From: Seongchinamella sediminis
GTDB taxonomy: Bacteria; Pseudomonadota; Gammaproteobacteria; Pseudomonadales; Halieaceae
DNA length: 64,000 nucleotides
Direction: 5' to 3'
Assembly: GCF_003457605.1 (NCBI RefSeq)
Contig: NZ_QRAN01000006.1
Coordinates: 62,001-126,000 of the forward strand
The translations under genes were made by a program, and so were the position numbers. Every line of letters starts with the position of its first letter. The stretch's first letter is position 1. A model generated the notes under the pieces. It was given only the letters and a program-made list of their open reading frames with translations, was not told the DNA's origin and ran no database searches. This document shows, in pieces, positions 53,605 to 62,142 of the stretch.

Positions 53605-54387
53605 TCAGTTAGTGTTGAACAGGCCCTGGTGCAGTTCTGCGGATCGCAGCACAAAGTGATTGTTTGGCGCCCCCCGTTGCGCATACAGCGCCGGCAGGAA
53701 GTACGGCAAGGTGCCCACTTCCTCCACCTGGTGGCGCATCCACTGGGGAATCATGTCGCGGGTGAATACCCGGTTCCTGAGGTAGCTGTTGAGCAGCGTG
53801 CCCAGCAGGGGCAGATCGGAACCGATGGTCGCGGTCACCACATAGCGGGTCTGGCCGTCGACCACACGGTAGCGGTGTTCAACCACGCCAATTTGCAGTC
53901 CGGCGGCACGGGCGATGGCGGTCATGCCCTGGTCGGAAAACTCACTGATCAGGGCCCTGCCCTGGCTGTCGAATCTGCTGAACCACTCGTGGCGCTCGAT
54001 CACTGCACCCCTGGCCATGCCCGGTGTGCCGTCGGGCGCCGCTTCAACCACCCACAGCTGGCCGTGCTCGGTGGGATGAAACAGGTGGTAAAGGGGATGG
54101 GTGGTGCCATCAATATCCACTGTCGAGATCGGCAGTTGCCGGTAAAACCAGGCCAGCATGGCCGGCGTCACACCGGGCAGGGGCAGGTGATGGGTTATAA
54201 CCCGGATACGGCCGTCGGGGAGATAGTCGAAATTCTTCTGCGCCTGGCGGTGATCGGGCAGCGGCCAGGGCAGCTCGCGGGGCGGGTCGCGGTGAACCCG
54301 CGGTTGCGGCAGGTGCCAGGCTATGGCGAACAGCGCGGTGACAATCAGGCAGCAAGCCAGCAGGGCAGCAGGAAGTACTTTCAGCAT
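53605..54387 (-). CDS. Membrane-anchored DAPG-hydrolase (PhlG)-like protein
   Basis: A 260-residue protein with one N-terminal signal/anchor (VLPAALLACCLIVTALFAIA). The rest shows a pattern I associate with the 2,4-diacetylphloroglucinol hydrolase family: GVTPAMLAWFYRQ, then YHLFHPTEHGQLWV with candidate zinc histidines, and near the end MRHQVEEVGTLPYFLPALYA. The family match is from memory of the pattern, and real substrates in this context are unknown. It follows the SCO gene by 41 bases on the same strand, so it may be the third gene of the mtoX operon. Confidence 0.55.
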   Translation of the reverse strand: MLKVLPAALLACCLIVTALFAIAWHLPQPRVHRDPPRELPWPLPDHRQAQKNFDYLPDGRIRVITHHLPLPGVTPAMLAWFYRQLPISTVDIDGTTHPLYHLFHPTEHGQLWVVEAAPDGTPGMARGAVIERHEWFSRFDSQGRALISEFSDQGMTAIARAAGLQIGVVEHRYRVVDGQTRYVVTATIGSDLPLLGTLLNSYLRNRVFTRDMIPQWMRHQVEEVGTLPYFLPALYAQRGAPNNHFVLRSAELHQGLFNTN

Positions 54388-54428
54388 AGGCAGAGTATAT
54401 TAACCCGGGACCTGGCCCGGGTAGGCAT

Positions 54429-55091
54429 TCACCGCTGATTTTCCAGTTGCAGCGTGCGCAGGTCGTTGATCACCGTATCCACATGCAGAAAGTCGGCGCT
54501 GTAGATGTTGCGGATCTGCCGCTGCTTGTCGATCAGGAACACCCGTAAAATGTGTGACATGGTGCCAGTATATTCGCCATCCGCCGAGTAAATGGGTCGG
54601 CGGAACTGATTGAAGCCGGTCAATAGCGGTTGTAAATCTGCTTCCGAGGCTGTGGTCAGGAACTGCCAGTCAAAGTTCTGACGACGAAAGTGTCGGGCGT
54701 AGTCAGACATTGCCCCGGGCGAGTCGTTCACGGGGTCGAAGCTCAGACTGATCAGCCTGACCCTGCTTCCCAACGCAGCGTCCTGTTGCAGTGCCTGCTG
54801 AACCTGGCGCATGACGTAACTGGCCAATGGGCAGCCGTTGACGTCCGGGCAATTGGTATAGATGAAGCCCAGTAATACGAATTTGTCGCCGAGCAAGCTC
54901 CCCAGTTGCATTGCTTTGCCGGTTTCGTCCAGTACCTGACCGTCTCCGGCCGGGCCAAGCGGGGGCAGGCGATAGCTACCCGCCGCGGGTGGGGTGAACT
55001 GCAGTTCGGCGTACCCGGGGGCCAGTATCTGGTTTTCGGCCCGGGGCATGGCTGCAAACAGCAGCAACAGCGCGGTTGCAAGCCACCTCAT
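54429..55091 (-). CDS. SCO1/SenC family copper chaperone of the mtoX operon
   Basis: A 220-residue thioredoxin-fold protein with a signal peptide (LATALLLLFAAMPRA). The metal-binding cysteines are C81 and C87 in YTNCPDVNGCPLA, a CX5C spacing instead of the classic CX3C of SCO proteins; the distal histidine region is TMSHILRVFLID. SCO proteins deliver copper to periplasmic or membrane copper enzymes. The ATG overlaps the mtoX stop (ATGA), so it is tightly coupled to methanethiol oxidase, a copper enzyme. Confidence 0.9.
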   Translation of the reverse strand: MRWLATALLLLFAAMPRAENQILAPGYAELQFTPPAAGSYRLPPLGPAGDGQVLDETGKAMQLGSLLGDKFVLLGFIYTNCPDVNGCPLASYVMRQVQQALQQDAALGSRVRLISLSFDPVNDSPGAMSDYARHFRRQNFDWQFLTTASEADLQPLLTGFNQFRRPIYSADGEYTGTMSHILRVFLIDKQRQIRNIYSADFLHVDTVINDLRTLQLENQR

Positions 55092-56395
55092 CTGGCGGCG
55101 ACACCCCCTTTGTAGAGCGAGTGGGCGCCGAAGCGCATCTGGTGAGGGGCACCGAGTTTTTCCGCGACGAAATCGATGCTGAAGCGGGGCGCCAGGTTTT
55201 CACCATCGTAGCTGTACAGCTTCAGGTACTGCAGGTCGGGCCCCCTGGGCTCCTGTTTGTCCCAGTTGGCCAGTAGTGAGGAGGTGTAATAAACCCGCTT
55301 GCCGTCCCAGCTCTGGGAAACCATATTGACCTGCTCGCCAATCTTTTTGCTGTACACCTGGCGCGCGTTGAAAGGATCGCTGATGTCGTACAGGCGAGTG
55401 AGCCCGTCGTTCCAGGTGTTTACCCAGAGCTCCTGGTCGTCATTGGAAATCGATATATCGACCGGCAGTGGTATTTTGCTGGCATCGCCTATGTCACCCA
55501 CGTCCCGCGCCTGCCACTCGCCGTCATCATCCTCGTAGATGAGCCAGATCTTGGAGGTCAGGGCAGTGGTTGTGAAGCAGTAGTTATTCTCCTTGCCCCA
55601 GGCGCAGCGGATCTCCAGCGGTGAACCCGGCACGTCGAGGATCTTCTTCGGTTGGCGAGCATGAAGGTCCCAGATCACCACCGTGTTGCCAAATGCTTTC
55701 ATGGCCTCGGCGTCGCCCATCAGCGTGCCCAGGTTCATCATGTAGTTGTTCCAGCCGGTGAAGGATGAAGTCACCATGACATTGCGCCGCGGCAGTGCCC
55801 GTACATCGTATCCAAAACCATCGGCAAATTTTCCGGACTGCACCGCCCCCTGGAGTGCGTCGGCAGTGGGCATCCAGTGAGTGGCGACATAATCGCCAGC
55901 ATTGGTATATTCCACCATGGCTGTTCTGCCGCCGTGGTCACGATTGTTGGACAGCCCGGTGACCAGCATGCGCCCGGGAAGGGCATAGTTGGTGTGGGGG
56001 CCGACAACACCACCGCTCTTCGCCACGAAATCCGCAATGGTACGGGTAAGGGCGGGCTTCCCCGGGTCGGTGTGGACATCAAAGATAAAGATCTTGCTGG
56101 TATCCAGACCGGAAGCCCACAGGTAGCGCCGGTCATCGGTGAGACCGGTATGGTGGGCCTCGTTGCGCCCGCCGACCGACAGGCTGTTGACGACCTTGCC
56201 AAAGCTCTCCGAGGCCGGATTGACATCCACGGTGACCAGCTTGTCCTGCTCGTCACCCACGCCCGGCATCCCCAGCGTCCACACGTAAACGAAGTCTTCC
56301 TGACCCTCGATTTTCGCCATGTAGGGCGACATACAGGTTTCGTCGGCGAAAGTGATACTGGACAAAAAGAAAAGTAGTGCGAGTATTAGTCTCAT
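55088..56395 (-). CDS. mtoX: Periplasmic methanethiol oxidase (selenium-binding protein 56 family)
   Basis: A 435-residue exported protein; signal peptide RLILALLFFLSSITFA. The mature start CMSPYMAKIEGQEDFVYVWT, then HHTGLTDDRRYLWASGLDTS and QVNMVSQSWDGKRVYYTSS, are diagnostic of the SBP56/MTO family. In Hyphomicrobium the MtoX enzyme oxidises methanethiol to formaldehyde, hydrogen sulfide and hydrogen peroxide and needs copper. The neighbouring SCO chaperone and divergent MauG are the published companions of mtoX. I set the start at 56395 because GGAGAGAG precedes it. Confidence 0.92.
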   Translation of the reverse strand: MRLILALLFFLSSITFADETCMSPYMAKIEGQEDFVYVWTLGMPGVGDEQDKLVTVDVNPASESFGKVVNSLSVGGRNEAHHTGLTDDRRYLWASGLDTSKIFIFDVHTDPGKPALTRTIADFVAKSGGVVGPHTNYALPGRMLVTGLSNNRDHGGRTAMVEYTNAGDYVATHWMPTADALQGAVQSGKFADGFGYDVRALPRRNVMVTSSFTGWNNYMMNLGTLMGDAEAMKAFGNTVVIWDLHARQPKKILDVPGSPLEIRCAWGKENNYCFTTTALTSKIWLIYEDDDGEWQARDVGDIGDASKIPLPVDISISNDDQELWVNTWNDGLTRLYDISDPFNARQVYSKKIGEQVNMVSQSWDGKRVYYTSSLLANWDKQEPRGPDLQYLKLYSYDGENLAPRFSIDFVAEKLGAPHQMRFGAHSLYKGGVAAR

Positions 56396-56436
56396 GGCTC
56401 TCTCCGTAAACGGCTGAACCCAATAGCATGAGACTA
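56387..56436. repeat. Perfect 10-bp inverted repeat carrying both divergent start codons (mtoX and mauG)
   Basis: TAGTCTCATG (56387-56396) and CATGAGACTA (56427-56436) are perfect inverted copies 30 bases apart. The inner ends hold the ATGs of mtoX and the MauG gene, so both proteins begin Met-Arg-Leu. This could be a regulator-binding site, or shared translation-initiation sequence. Confidence 0.55.
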
Positions 56437-57603
56437 GTCCATAAGCCGGTTTTTTCAAGTCGAGCCTGCTGCCTGCCAGCAGTAGTGCCGATCCTGCTTC
56501 TGCTCCTCTGGACGTGGTCGGCGACAGCGGCCGCGCCCCTGTCGACGCTTGATGCTGCCGTCCCGCTGGGTCTGCCGGCGCTGACAGCGCCGGCGGACAA
56601 TCTTCCTACCGCGGCTCGAGTTGCCCTGGGGCGCAAACTTTTCTTCGATCGCCGGCTGTCCTTCAACGGCACCCTGTCCTGCGGCATGTGTCACGTGCCG
56701 GAGCAGGCTTTCACCCAGAATGAGTTGCGCACCCCAGTAGGCATAGAGGGGCGGTTTGTGAAGCGTAATGCCCCCTCGTTGTTGAACGTGGCGTACCGCT
56801 CAAGGCTGTTCCATGATGGACGCGAATCGAGCCTGGAACACCAGGTGTGGCAGCCACTGCTGAAATCCAACGAGATGGCCAACCCTTCCATCGGCCACGT
56901 ACTGGAAACAATCCGCACCGCCGACGATTATGACGGACTGTTCGAATCCGCCTATGGATCGGCGGTGAGCATGGAGGCTGTTGGCCTGGCCCTGGCCAGC
57001 TACCAGCGCAGCCTGCTGTTGGCTGATTCGGCATTTGATCGCTGGCGCTATGGGGGCGATGACAAGGCGCTTGATCCTGCTGCCCGGCGCGGTTGGAGCC
57101 TGTTCCAGGAGTCCGGCTGCGGCTCCTGTCACCGGATAGGTGAGCGTTCAGCTCTCTTCGCCGATGGTCAGTTTCACGACACGGGCATTGGTTATGCCCG
57201 CAGTATGGGACTTGACATTGGCAAGCAGAAGATCGAGCTGGTGCCCGGGCTTGAAATCGCCGCTGGCCTTGCCTTTGGCACCCCCGCGTTCAATGACCTG
57301 GGTCGTTACGAGGCCACCGGGCGCAGCGAAGATCGCTGGCGCTACCTGACGCCTTCCCTGCGCAATGTCGCCCTCACCAGCCCCTACATGCACGATGGCT
57401 CCCTGCCTGATCTGCGGGCGGTGATCGATTACTACCGTATGGGAGGAGCCGGCTCGCCCAACCAGGACAGGCGTATACGGCCCCTCTCGTTGAGCGACGA
57501 AAATGTGGCTGAACTCGAAGCCTTTCTGCGCTCACTGACGGGTAGCGGGCTGGAAAACCTGCAGCGTGATGCGCGCTCAGTGCCGATCGGTGATGTGCAG
57601 TGA
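56428..57603 (+). CDS. mauG: Di-heme MauG / cytochrome c peroxidase family protein linked to mtoX
   Basis: A 391-residue exported di-heme protein with a signal peptide (VVPILLLLLWTWSATAAA). It has two CxxCH heme motifs: CGMCH at residues 85-89 and CGSCH at 231-235, with DGRESSLEHQVWQPL and TPSLRNVALTSPYMHDGSLP as family features. In mtoX clusters this protein is thought to mature the enzyme or deal with its peroxide. It diverges from mtoX with only 32 bases between start codons. Confidence 0.9.
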   Translation: MRLVHKPVFSSRACCLPAVVPILLLLLWTWSATAAAPLSTLDAAVPLGLPALTAPADNLPTAARVALGRKLFFDRRLSFNGTLSCGMCHVPEQAFTQNELRTPVGIEGRFVKRNAPSLLNVAYRSRLFHDGRESSLEHQVWQPLLKSNEMANPSIGHVLETIRTADDYDGLFESAYGSAVSMEAVGLALASYQRSLLLADSAFDRWRYGGDDKALDPAARRGWSLFQESGCGSCHRIGERSALFADGQFHDTGIGYARSMGLDIGKQKIELVPGLEIAAGLAFGTPAFNDLGRYEATGRSEDRWRYLTPSLRNVALTSPYMHDGSLPDLRAVIDYYRMGGAGSPNQDRRIRPLSLSDENVAELEAFLRSLTGSGLENLQRDARSVPIGDVQ

Positions 57604-57611
57604 TCCCCCAA

Positions 57612-57626
57612 TGATCCACAGGATCA
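57612..57626. terminator. Short hairpin between convergent mauG and cusA
   Basis: TGATCC and GGATCA pair over 6 bp with a 3-base loop about 9 bases past the mauG stop. No T-run follows. It could act as a weak shared terminator, or be chance. Confidence 0.3.
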
Positions 57627-57680
57627 CCTGAACGAACACAGGCCAGGCTGTTACCCGGCGGGTCCGGCGAGCAATACCAG

Positions 57681-60600
57681 TCATGGAGCGGACCCTCTTA
57701 GCCCGCGCTGTTTCCACAGCAGGTAAACTGCTGGCAGTACCAGCAGGGTCAGCACGACCGCGCTGATCATGCCCCCTACCATGGGCGCCGCCAGGCGACT
57801 CATTATCTCTGCCCCGGTACCGTCAGCGAACAGGATGGGCAGCAGGCCGGCGATGGTGGCACTGGCGGTCATCAGCACGGGGCGAACCCGCTGGCTGGCG
57901 CCCTCCAGAATGGCACTGCGCAACTCGCCCGGGTCTATGCGGGCTGGGTCTCCCGCGTGTTTGTCCAGCAGGCGACCCCAGGCCTGGTCGAGGTAGACCA
58001 GCATGATAACGCCGGTTTCCACCGCCACTCCCGCCAGGGCGATCAGCCCGACGCCAACGGCAATGGAGAAGTTGAAGCCCAGCAGGTACAGCAGCCAGGC
58101 GCTGCCGACCAGTGCCAGCGGCAGCGACAGCATGAGGATCAATACCGGAGTGGCGGCGCGGAAGTTGAGGTACAGCAGTACCACGATGATGGCCAGCGTC
58201 AGCGGCACCACGTAGGCCAGGCGCTGTTTGGCCCGCTCCATGTACTCGTATTGCCCGGACCAGGTCAGGGAATACCCGGCCGGCAGCTGTAATTGCTCGC
58301 TAACAAGCTGTCGCGCCCGCTCCACATAGCTGCCCACATCCCCTGTGCTGATGTCGACAAAGGTCCAGCCGTTAAGCCGCGCATTTTCACTCTTGATACC
58401 GGGAGGACCGTCCTCGATGTAGATGCGGGCTACATCTCCCAGGGCAATACGCTGGCCCGCCGGAGTCACTACCGGCAGCAGGGCCATGTCCTCTGGCGAT
58501 TGCCGGTAATCCTGGGGATAGCGCACGTTAACCGGGTAGCGTTCGAGGCCTTCAACCGTATTGGTGATATTGACCCCGCCGATGGCGGTCGCGACGACCT
58601 GCTGGATATCGGTGATGCTCATTCCATAGCGGGCCGCGCGACTGCGGTCTATGTCGACCTTGATGTAGCGGCCCCCGGCGACCCGCTCCGAGTAGACGGA
58701 AGCGGTATCGGGGACAGCGGCGAGGATATCTTCCAGCTGCTTGCCGATGTCCTCGATAACCGTCAGGTCAGGGCCGGCAACCTTTATCCCCACCGGGGTC
58801 TTTATCCCGGTGGCGAGCATGTCGATGCGGGTCTTGATCGGCATTACCCAGGCATTGGTCAGGCCCGGTACCTGGATCAGAGCATCCAGTTCCCGGCGGA
58901 TATCCTGGCTGCTGATGCCCTGGCGCCACTGGCTCTCGGGTTTGAGCTGGATAAAAGTTTCTATCATGGTCAGCGGCGCCGGGTCGGTTGCGGTTTCCGC
59001 GCGACCGATTTTGCCGAATACGGTATCCACCTCGGGAACGGTGCGAATGAGCTTGTCGGTCTGTTGCAGGATTTCCCGGGCTTTGCCGATGGATATCCCC
59101 GGGTAGGTGGTGGGCATGTACATGATATCGCCCTCATCCAGCGGCGGCATGAACTCACTGCCAATTTTTTGCATCGGCCACAAACCACTTGCCAGCAGGA
59201 GCAGGGCGACTGCCAGCAGTGTCCTGGGGTGCGCAAGCACCGGCGTGAGCAGCGGCTTGTAGGCCGCCACCAGCACCCGATTCACCGGGTTTTTGTTTTC
59301 TGGCATGATCCGGCCGCGAATGAAATAACCCATGAGCACCGGTACCAGGGTCACTGACAGTGCGGCAGCGGCGGCCATGGCGTAGGTCTTGGTAAAAGCC
59401 AGTGGCGAAAACATGCGCCCTTCCTGGGCCTCAAGCGTAAACACCGGCACAAAGCTAACGGTGATAATAAGCAAGCTGAAGAACAGGGCAGGTCCGACCT
59501 CCGCCGCCGAATCGGCAACCACCTGCCAGCGGTTTTTGTTGGTCAGGGGCGTGCGTTCAACGTGTTTGTGCATGTTCTCGATAAGCACGATTGCGCCATC
59601 CACCATGGCACCGATGGCAATCGCGATGCCACCCAGCGACATGATGTTGGCGTTCAAACCCTGCAGGTACATAACGATGAAGGCTGCCAGTATGCCAATG
59701 GGCAGGCTGATTACCGCTACCAGCGATGAGCGCAGGTGAAACAGGAAAACCAGGCAGACCAGGGCCACCATCAACAGTTCCTGCCCCAGTTTTTGCCACA
59801 GGTTGTCCACCGCGCGTTGAATCAGGCCGGAGCGATCGTAAACGGGAACAATCTCCACGCCCGGGGGAAGGCTGCTTTTGAGTGCTTCCAGCCTGGACTT
59901 GACCCGCTCGATCGTGGCCCGGGCGTTTTCACCATAACGCATGACGATGATGCCGCCGACGACTTCACCCCGGCCATCAAGTTCGGCGATGCCCCGGCGC
60001 ATTTGCGGGCCGGTGCGGATGTCGGCAATATCACCCAATAGCAGGGGCGTGCCCTTGTCGTTGACCGCCAGCGGGATGTTCCTCAGGTCGTCGATGCTAC
60101 TGAGGTAACCGGAGGCGCGGACCATATATTCCGCTTCCGCCATTTCCACCACGGAGGCGCCCACTTCCTGGTTGGCCTGCTTGATCGCGTTCTGGATACG
60201 CGCCAGTGGGATGTCGTAGGCACGCAGGCGGTCGGGGTCGACCGTTACCTGGTACTGTTTGACCATGCCGCCCACGGTGGCGACTTCGGAAACGCCCGGC
60301 ACTCCCTGGAGCTCGTACTTGAGAAACCAGTCCTGGATGCTGCGCAGTTCGCTGATGTCGTGCCGACCGCTAGGGTCGGTCAAGGCGTACAGGTATACCC
60401 AGCCAACGCCGGTGGCGTCTGGTCCCAGTTGCGCCCTGGCGGCCTCCGGCAGGGAGGGGGCAACCTGGCTGAGGTATTCCATGACCCGGCTGCGGGCCCA
60501 GTACAGATCGGTGTCCTCGTCGAAAATCACATAGACATAGGAGTCACCGAAAAAGGAAAAGCCCCTGACATTGACCGCCCCCGGTACTGCCAGCATGGCC

Positions 60601-60812
60601 GTGGTCAGGGGATAGGTGACCTGGTCCTCTACCACTTGCGGGGCCTGTCCCGGGTAACTGGTCTTGATGATGACCTGTACATCAGAGAGGTCGGGAATGG
60701 CGTCGATGGGGGTGTTGCGCAGGGCGAACAGGCCACTGCCGACAAGAATCGCCGTTGCCAGCAGCACCAGCACCCGATGCTGCACCGACCAGCGAATGGT
60801 AGCTTCAATCAT
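57681..60812 (-). CDS. cusA: CusA-type heavy-metal RND efflux pump
   Basis: A 1043-residue inner-membrane proton-driven pump, length as for CusA. Features include IDAIPDLSDVQVIIKTSYPG at the N-terminus, the proton-relay region AIAIGAMVDGAIVLIENMHK, and KTRIDMLATGIKTPVGIKV, typical of the Cu(I)/Ag(I) class. With CusB and CusC it exports copper or silver across the envelope. ATG 60812 has GAGG 8 bases ahead; ATG 60818 is two codons earlier. The ORF extension further upstream reads the CusB tail out of frame. Substrate specificity is inferred. Confidence 0.93.
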   Translation of the reverse strand: MIEATIRWSVQHRVLVLLATAILVGSGLFALRNTPIDAIPDLSDVQVIIKTSYPGQAPQVVEDQVTYPLTTAMLAVPGAVNVRGFSFFGDSYVYVIFDEDTDLYWARSRVMEYLSQVAPSLPEAARAQLGPDATGVGWVYLYALTDPSGRHDISELRSIQDWFLKYELQGVPGVSEVATVGGMVKQYQVTVDPDRLRAYDIPLARIQNAIKQANQEVGASVVEMAEAEYMVRASGYLSSIDDLRNIPLAVNDKGTPLLLGDIADIRTGPQMRRGIAELDGRGEVVGGIIVMRYGENARATIERVKSRLEALKSSLPPGVEIVPVYDRSGLIQRAVDNLWQKLGQELLMVALVCLVFLFHLRSSLVAVISLPIGILAAFIVMYLQGLNANIMSLGGIAIAIGAMVDGAIVLIENMHKHVERTPLTNKNRWQVVADSAAEVGPALFFSLLIITVSFVPVFTLEAQEGRMFSPLAFTKTYAMAAAAALSVTLVPVLMGYFIRGRIMPENKNPVNRVLVAAYKPLLTPVLAHPRTLLAVALLLLASGLWPMQKIGSEFMPPLDEGDIMYMPTTYPGISIGKAREILQQTDKLIRTVPEVDTVFGKIGRAETATDPAPLTMIETFIQLKPESQWRQGISSQDIRRELDALIQVPGLTNAWVMPIKTRIDMLATGIKTPVGIKVAGPDLTVIEDIGKQLEDILAAVPDTASVYSERVAGGRYIKVDIDRSRAARYGMSITDIQQVVATAIGGVNITNTVEGLERYPVNVRYPQDYRQSPEDMALLPVVTPAGQRIALGDVARIYIEDGPPGIKSENARLNGWTFVDISTGDVGSYVERARQLVSEQLQLPAGYSLTWSGQYEYMERAKQRLAYVVPLTLAIIVVLLYLNFRAATPVLILMLSLPLALVGSAWLLYLLGFNFSIAVGVGLIALAGVAVETGVIMLVYLDQAWGRLLDKHAGDPARIDPGELRSAILEGASQRVRPVLMTASATIAGLLPILFADGTGAEIMSRLAAPMVGGMISAVVLTLLVLPAVYLLWKQRGLRGSAP

Positions 60813-62142
60813 GGACATGTCCCTCACCGTGTTCCATGCCGGGTTCCATGTTGTGGTCCATGTCGTGATCCATGTCGTGATCCATGTCGTGCTCCATGCC
60901 GGGTTCCATGTCGTGCCCCATGTCGTGCTCCATGGCTTGTGTGCGCGCCGGTTCCATGCGCTTGAAGTCCGAGCTTTTGCTGGACTCGGAATCGAGCAGG
61001 AACTGGGCCGAGGCGACAATTTCCTCGCCGGCCTCCAGACCGGCCAGAATCTCCACACTGTCGCCGGCGATACGACCGGCGGTCACGGCGATTGACTTGA
61101 ACTGTCCATCTCCCAGTGCCAGCACTACCCGGTCCTGCTTGCCCGTGCGTATCAGGGCTTCCCGCGGGATAATGATCCGTTCCGAATTGTCGCCGGTCTC
61201 GATCCGGATGCGGGCGAACATGTTGGGCCGGAGCTGGCCATCCGCGTTGTCGAAGCGCAGCCTTACCCGCAGGGTGCGGGTGCTGGCCTCCAGCGAGGGG
61301 TAGATATAGTCCACCTGTCCCCGCCACAGGCGACCGGGCAGGTAGTCCAGCTGCATCTCCACCGGCTGGCCAATGGCCACCATTGCCGCCTGGCTTTCAA
61401 AGATCTCCGCTTCTACCCAGACGTCGTCCAGCGCGCCAATGGACATCAAGGTGGTATCAGGGCCGACGAAGAAGCCCTCGCGAATGTTGAGGTTGTCCAC
61501 CACGCCCTGCTGCGGCGACCTGAAGGTGACGGTTTGCTGGACAGTTTTCTGGCGTTTAAGCGCGGCAATAAAGTCATCGTCCAGCTGCAGTGCCCGCAGC
61601 CGGTCCTCGGCGGCCTGCAGCAGGCGTTCATTGTCACGGCGCAGGGCCAGTACGAATTCCTCCTGGGCGTTCACCAGCTCCGGCGAGTACAGCGCGTAAA
61701 TAGCCTGGCCCCTGGCCACCGGGTCGCCAGACGCTTTGACATGCAGTTTCTCGACCCAGCCCTCGACCCGGGGGTGGATGTGAATAAGCCGGTCCTCGTT
61801 GTACTTCACGTAACCGACCGTGCGGATCAGCTGCTTCAGGGAATCGCGCCGGGCCCGCGTGGTCCGGACCCCGAGGTTGTTGACCACTTGCGGCGCGATC
61901 TCGACCACGCCCGCTTGCCGCTGGCTGGCATATACGGGTACCAGGTCCATGCCCATGGGGGACTTGCCCGGCCCGTCACGGCGATAGTTGCTGTCCATCG
62001 GGGCAACCCAGTACAGCGGCTTTTCTTCCGCCGGCTGTTGCCTGGCTTCGGGGCCGGTTTGGCCGGAGAGGAACAGGCCCCCGAGTATGCCGGCGGCGCC
62101 GATCAATACGCCGGCAACCAGCGCCATCCTGTTGTTATTCAT
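60805..62142 (-). CDS. cusB: CusB-type periplasmic adaptor with His/Met/Asp-rich C-terminal tail
   Basis: A 445-residue membrane-fusion protein. An N-terminal membrane anchor (LVAGVLIGAAGILGGLFL) is followed by a heavy-metal-binding domain (YWVAPMDSNYRRDGPGKSPM), then the barrel-sandwich and beta-barrel domains (DRLIHIHPRVEGWVEKLHVK). The last 40 or so residues are a repeat of M-E/D-H-D units that should bind copper. It overlaps the cusC stop and the cusA start. Confidence 0.92.
   Translation of the reverse strand: MNNNRMALVAGVLIGAAGILGGLFLSGQTGPEARQQPAEEKPLYWVAPMDSNYRRDGPGKSPMGMDLVPVYASQRQAGVVEIAPQVVNNLGVRTTRARRDSLKQLIRTVGYVKYNEDRLIHIHPRVEGWVEKLHVKASGDPVARGQAIYALYSPELVNAQEEFVLALRRDNERLLQAAEDRLRALQLDDDFIAALKRQKTVQQTVTFRSPQQGVVDNLNIREGFFVGPDTTLMSIGALDDVWVEAEIFESQAAMVAIGQPVEMQLDYLPGRLWRGQVDYIYPSLEASTRTLRVRLRFDNADGQLRPNMFARIRIETGDNSERIIIPREALIRTGKQDRVVLALGDGQFKSIAVTAGRIAGDSVEILAGLEAGEEIVASAQFLLDSESSKSSDFKRMEPARTQAMEHDMGHDMEPGMEHDMDHDMDHDMDHNMEPGMEHGEGHVHD
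60833..60936. repeat. 12-bp tandem repeat encoding the metal-binding tail of CusB
   Basis: About eight imperfect 12-base units of the form tccatgtcgtga run through this stretch. On the minus strand each unit encodes four residues, mostly H-D-M-D, E-H-D-M or G-M-E-H. Slippage could change the number of metal-binding units between strains. Confidence 0.85.

Noticed and set aside
57601-57630. TGATCC hexamers near the mauG end, considered as ECF promoters
   Set aside because: They form a small hairpin between convergent stops and have no gene downstream in the right direction.
60833-60936. Regularly spaced repeats considered as a CRISPR array
   Set aside because: Units are contiguous 12-mers without spacers and lie inside a coding frame.
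60664-61095. Plus-strand frame with repeated V-H-V-V residues over the CusB tail
   Set aside because: Reverse read of the 12-bp repeat; the minus-strand CusB frame explains it.
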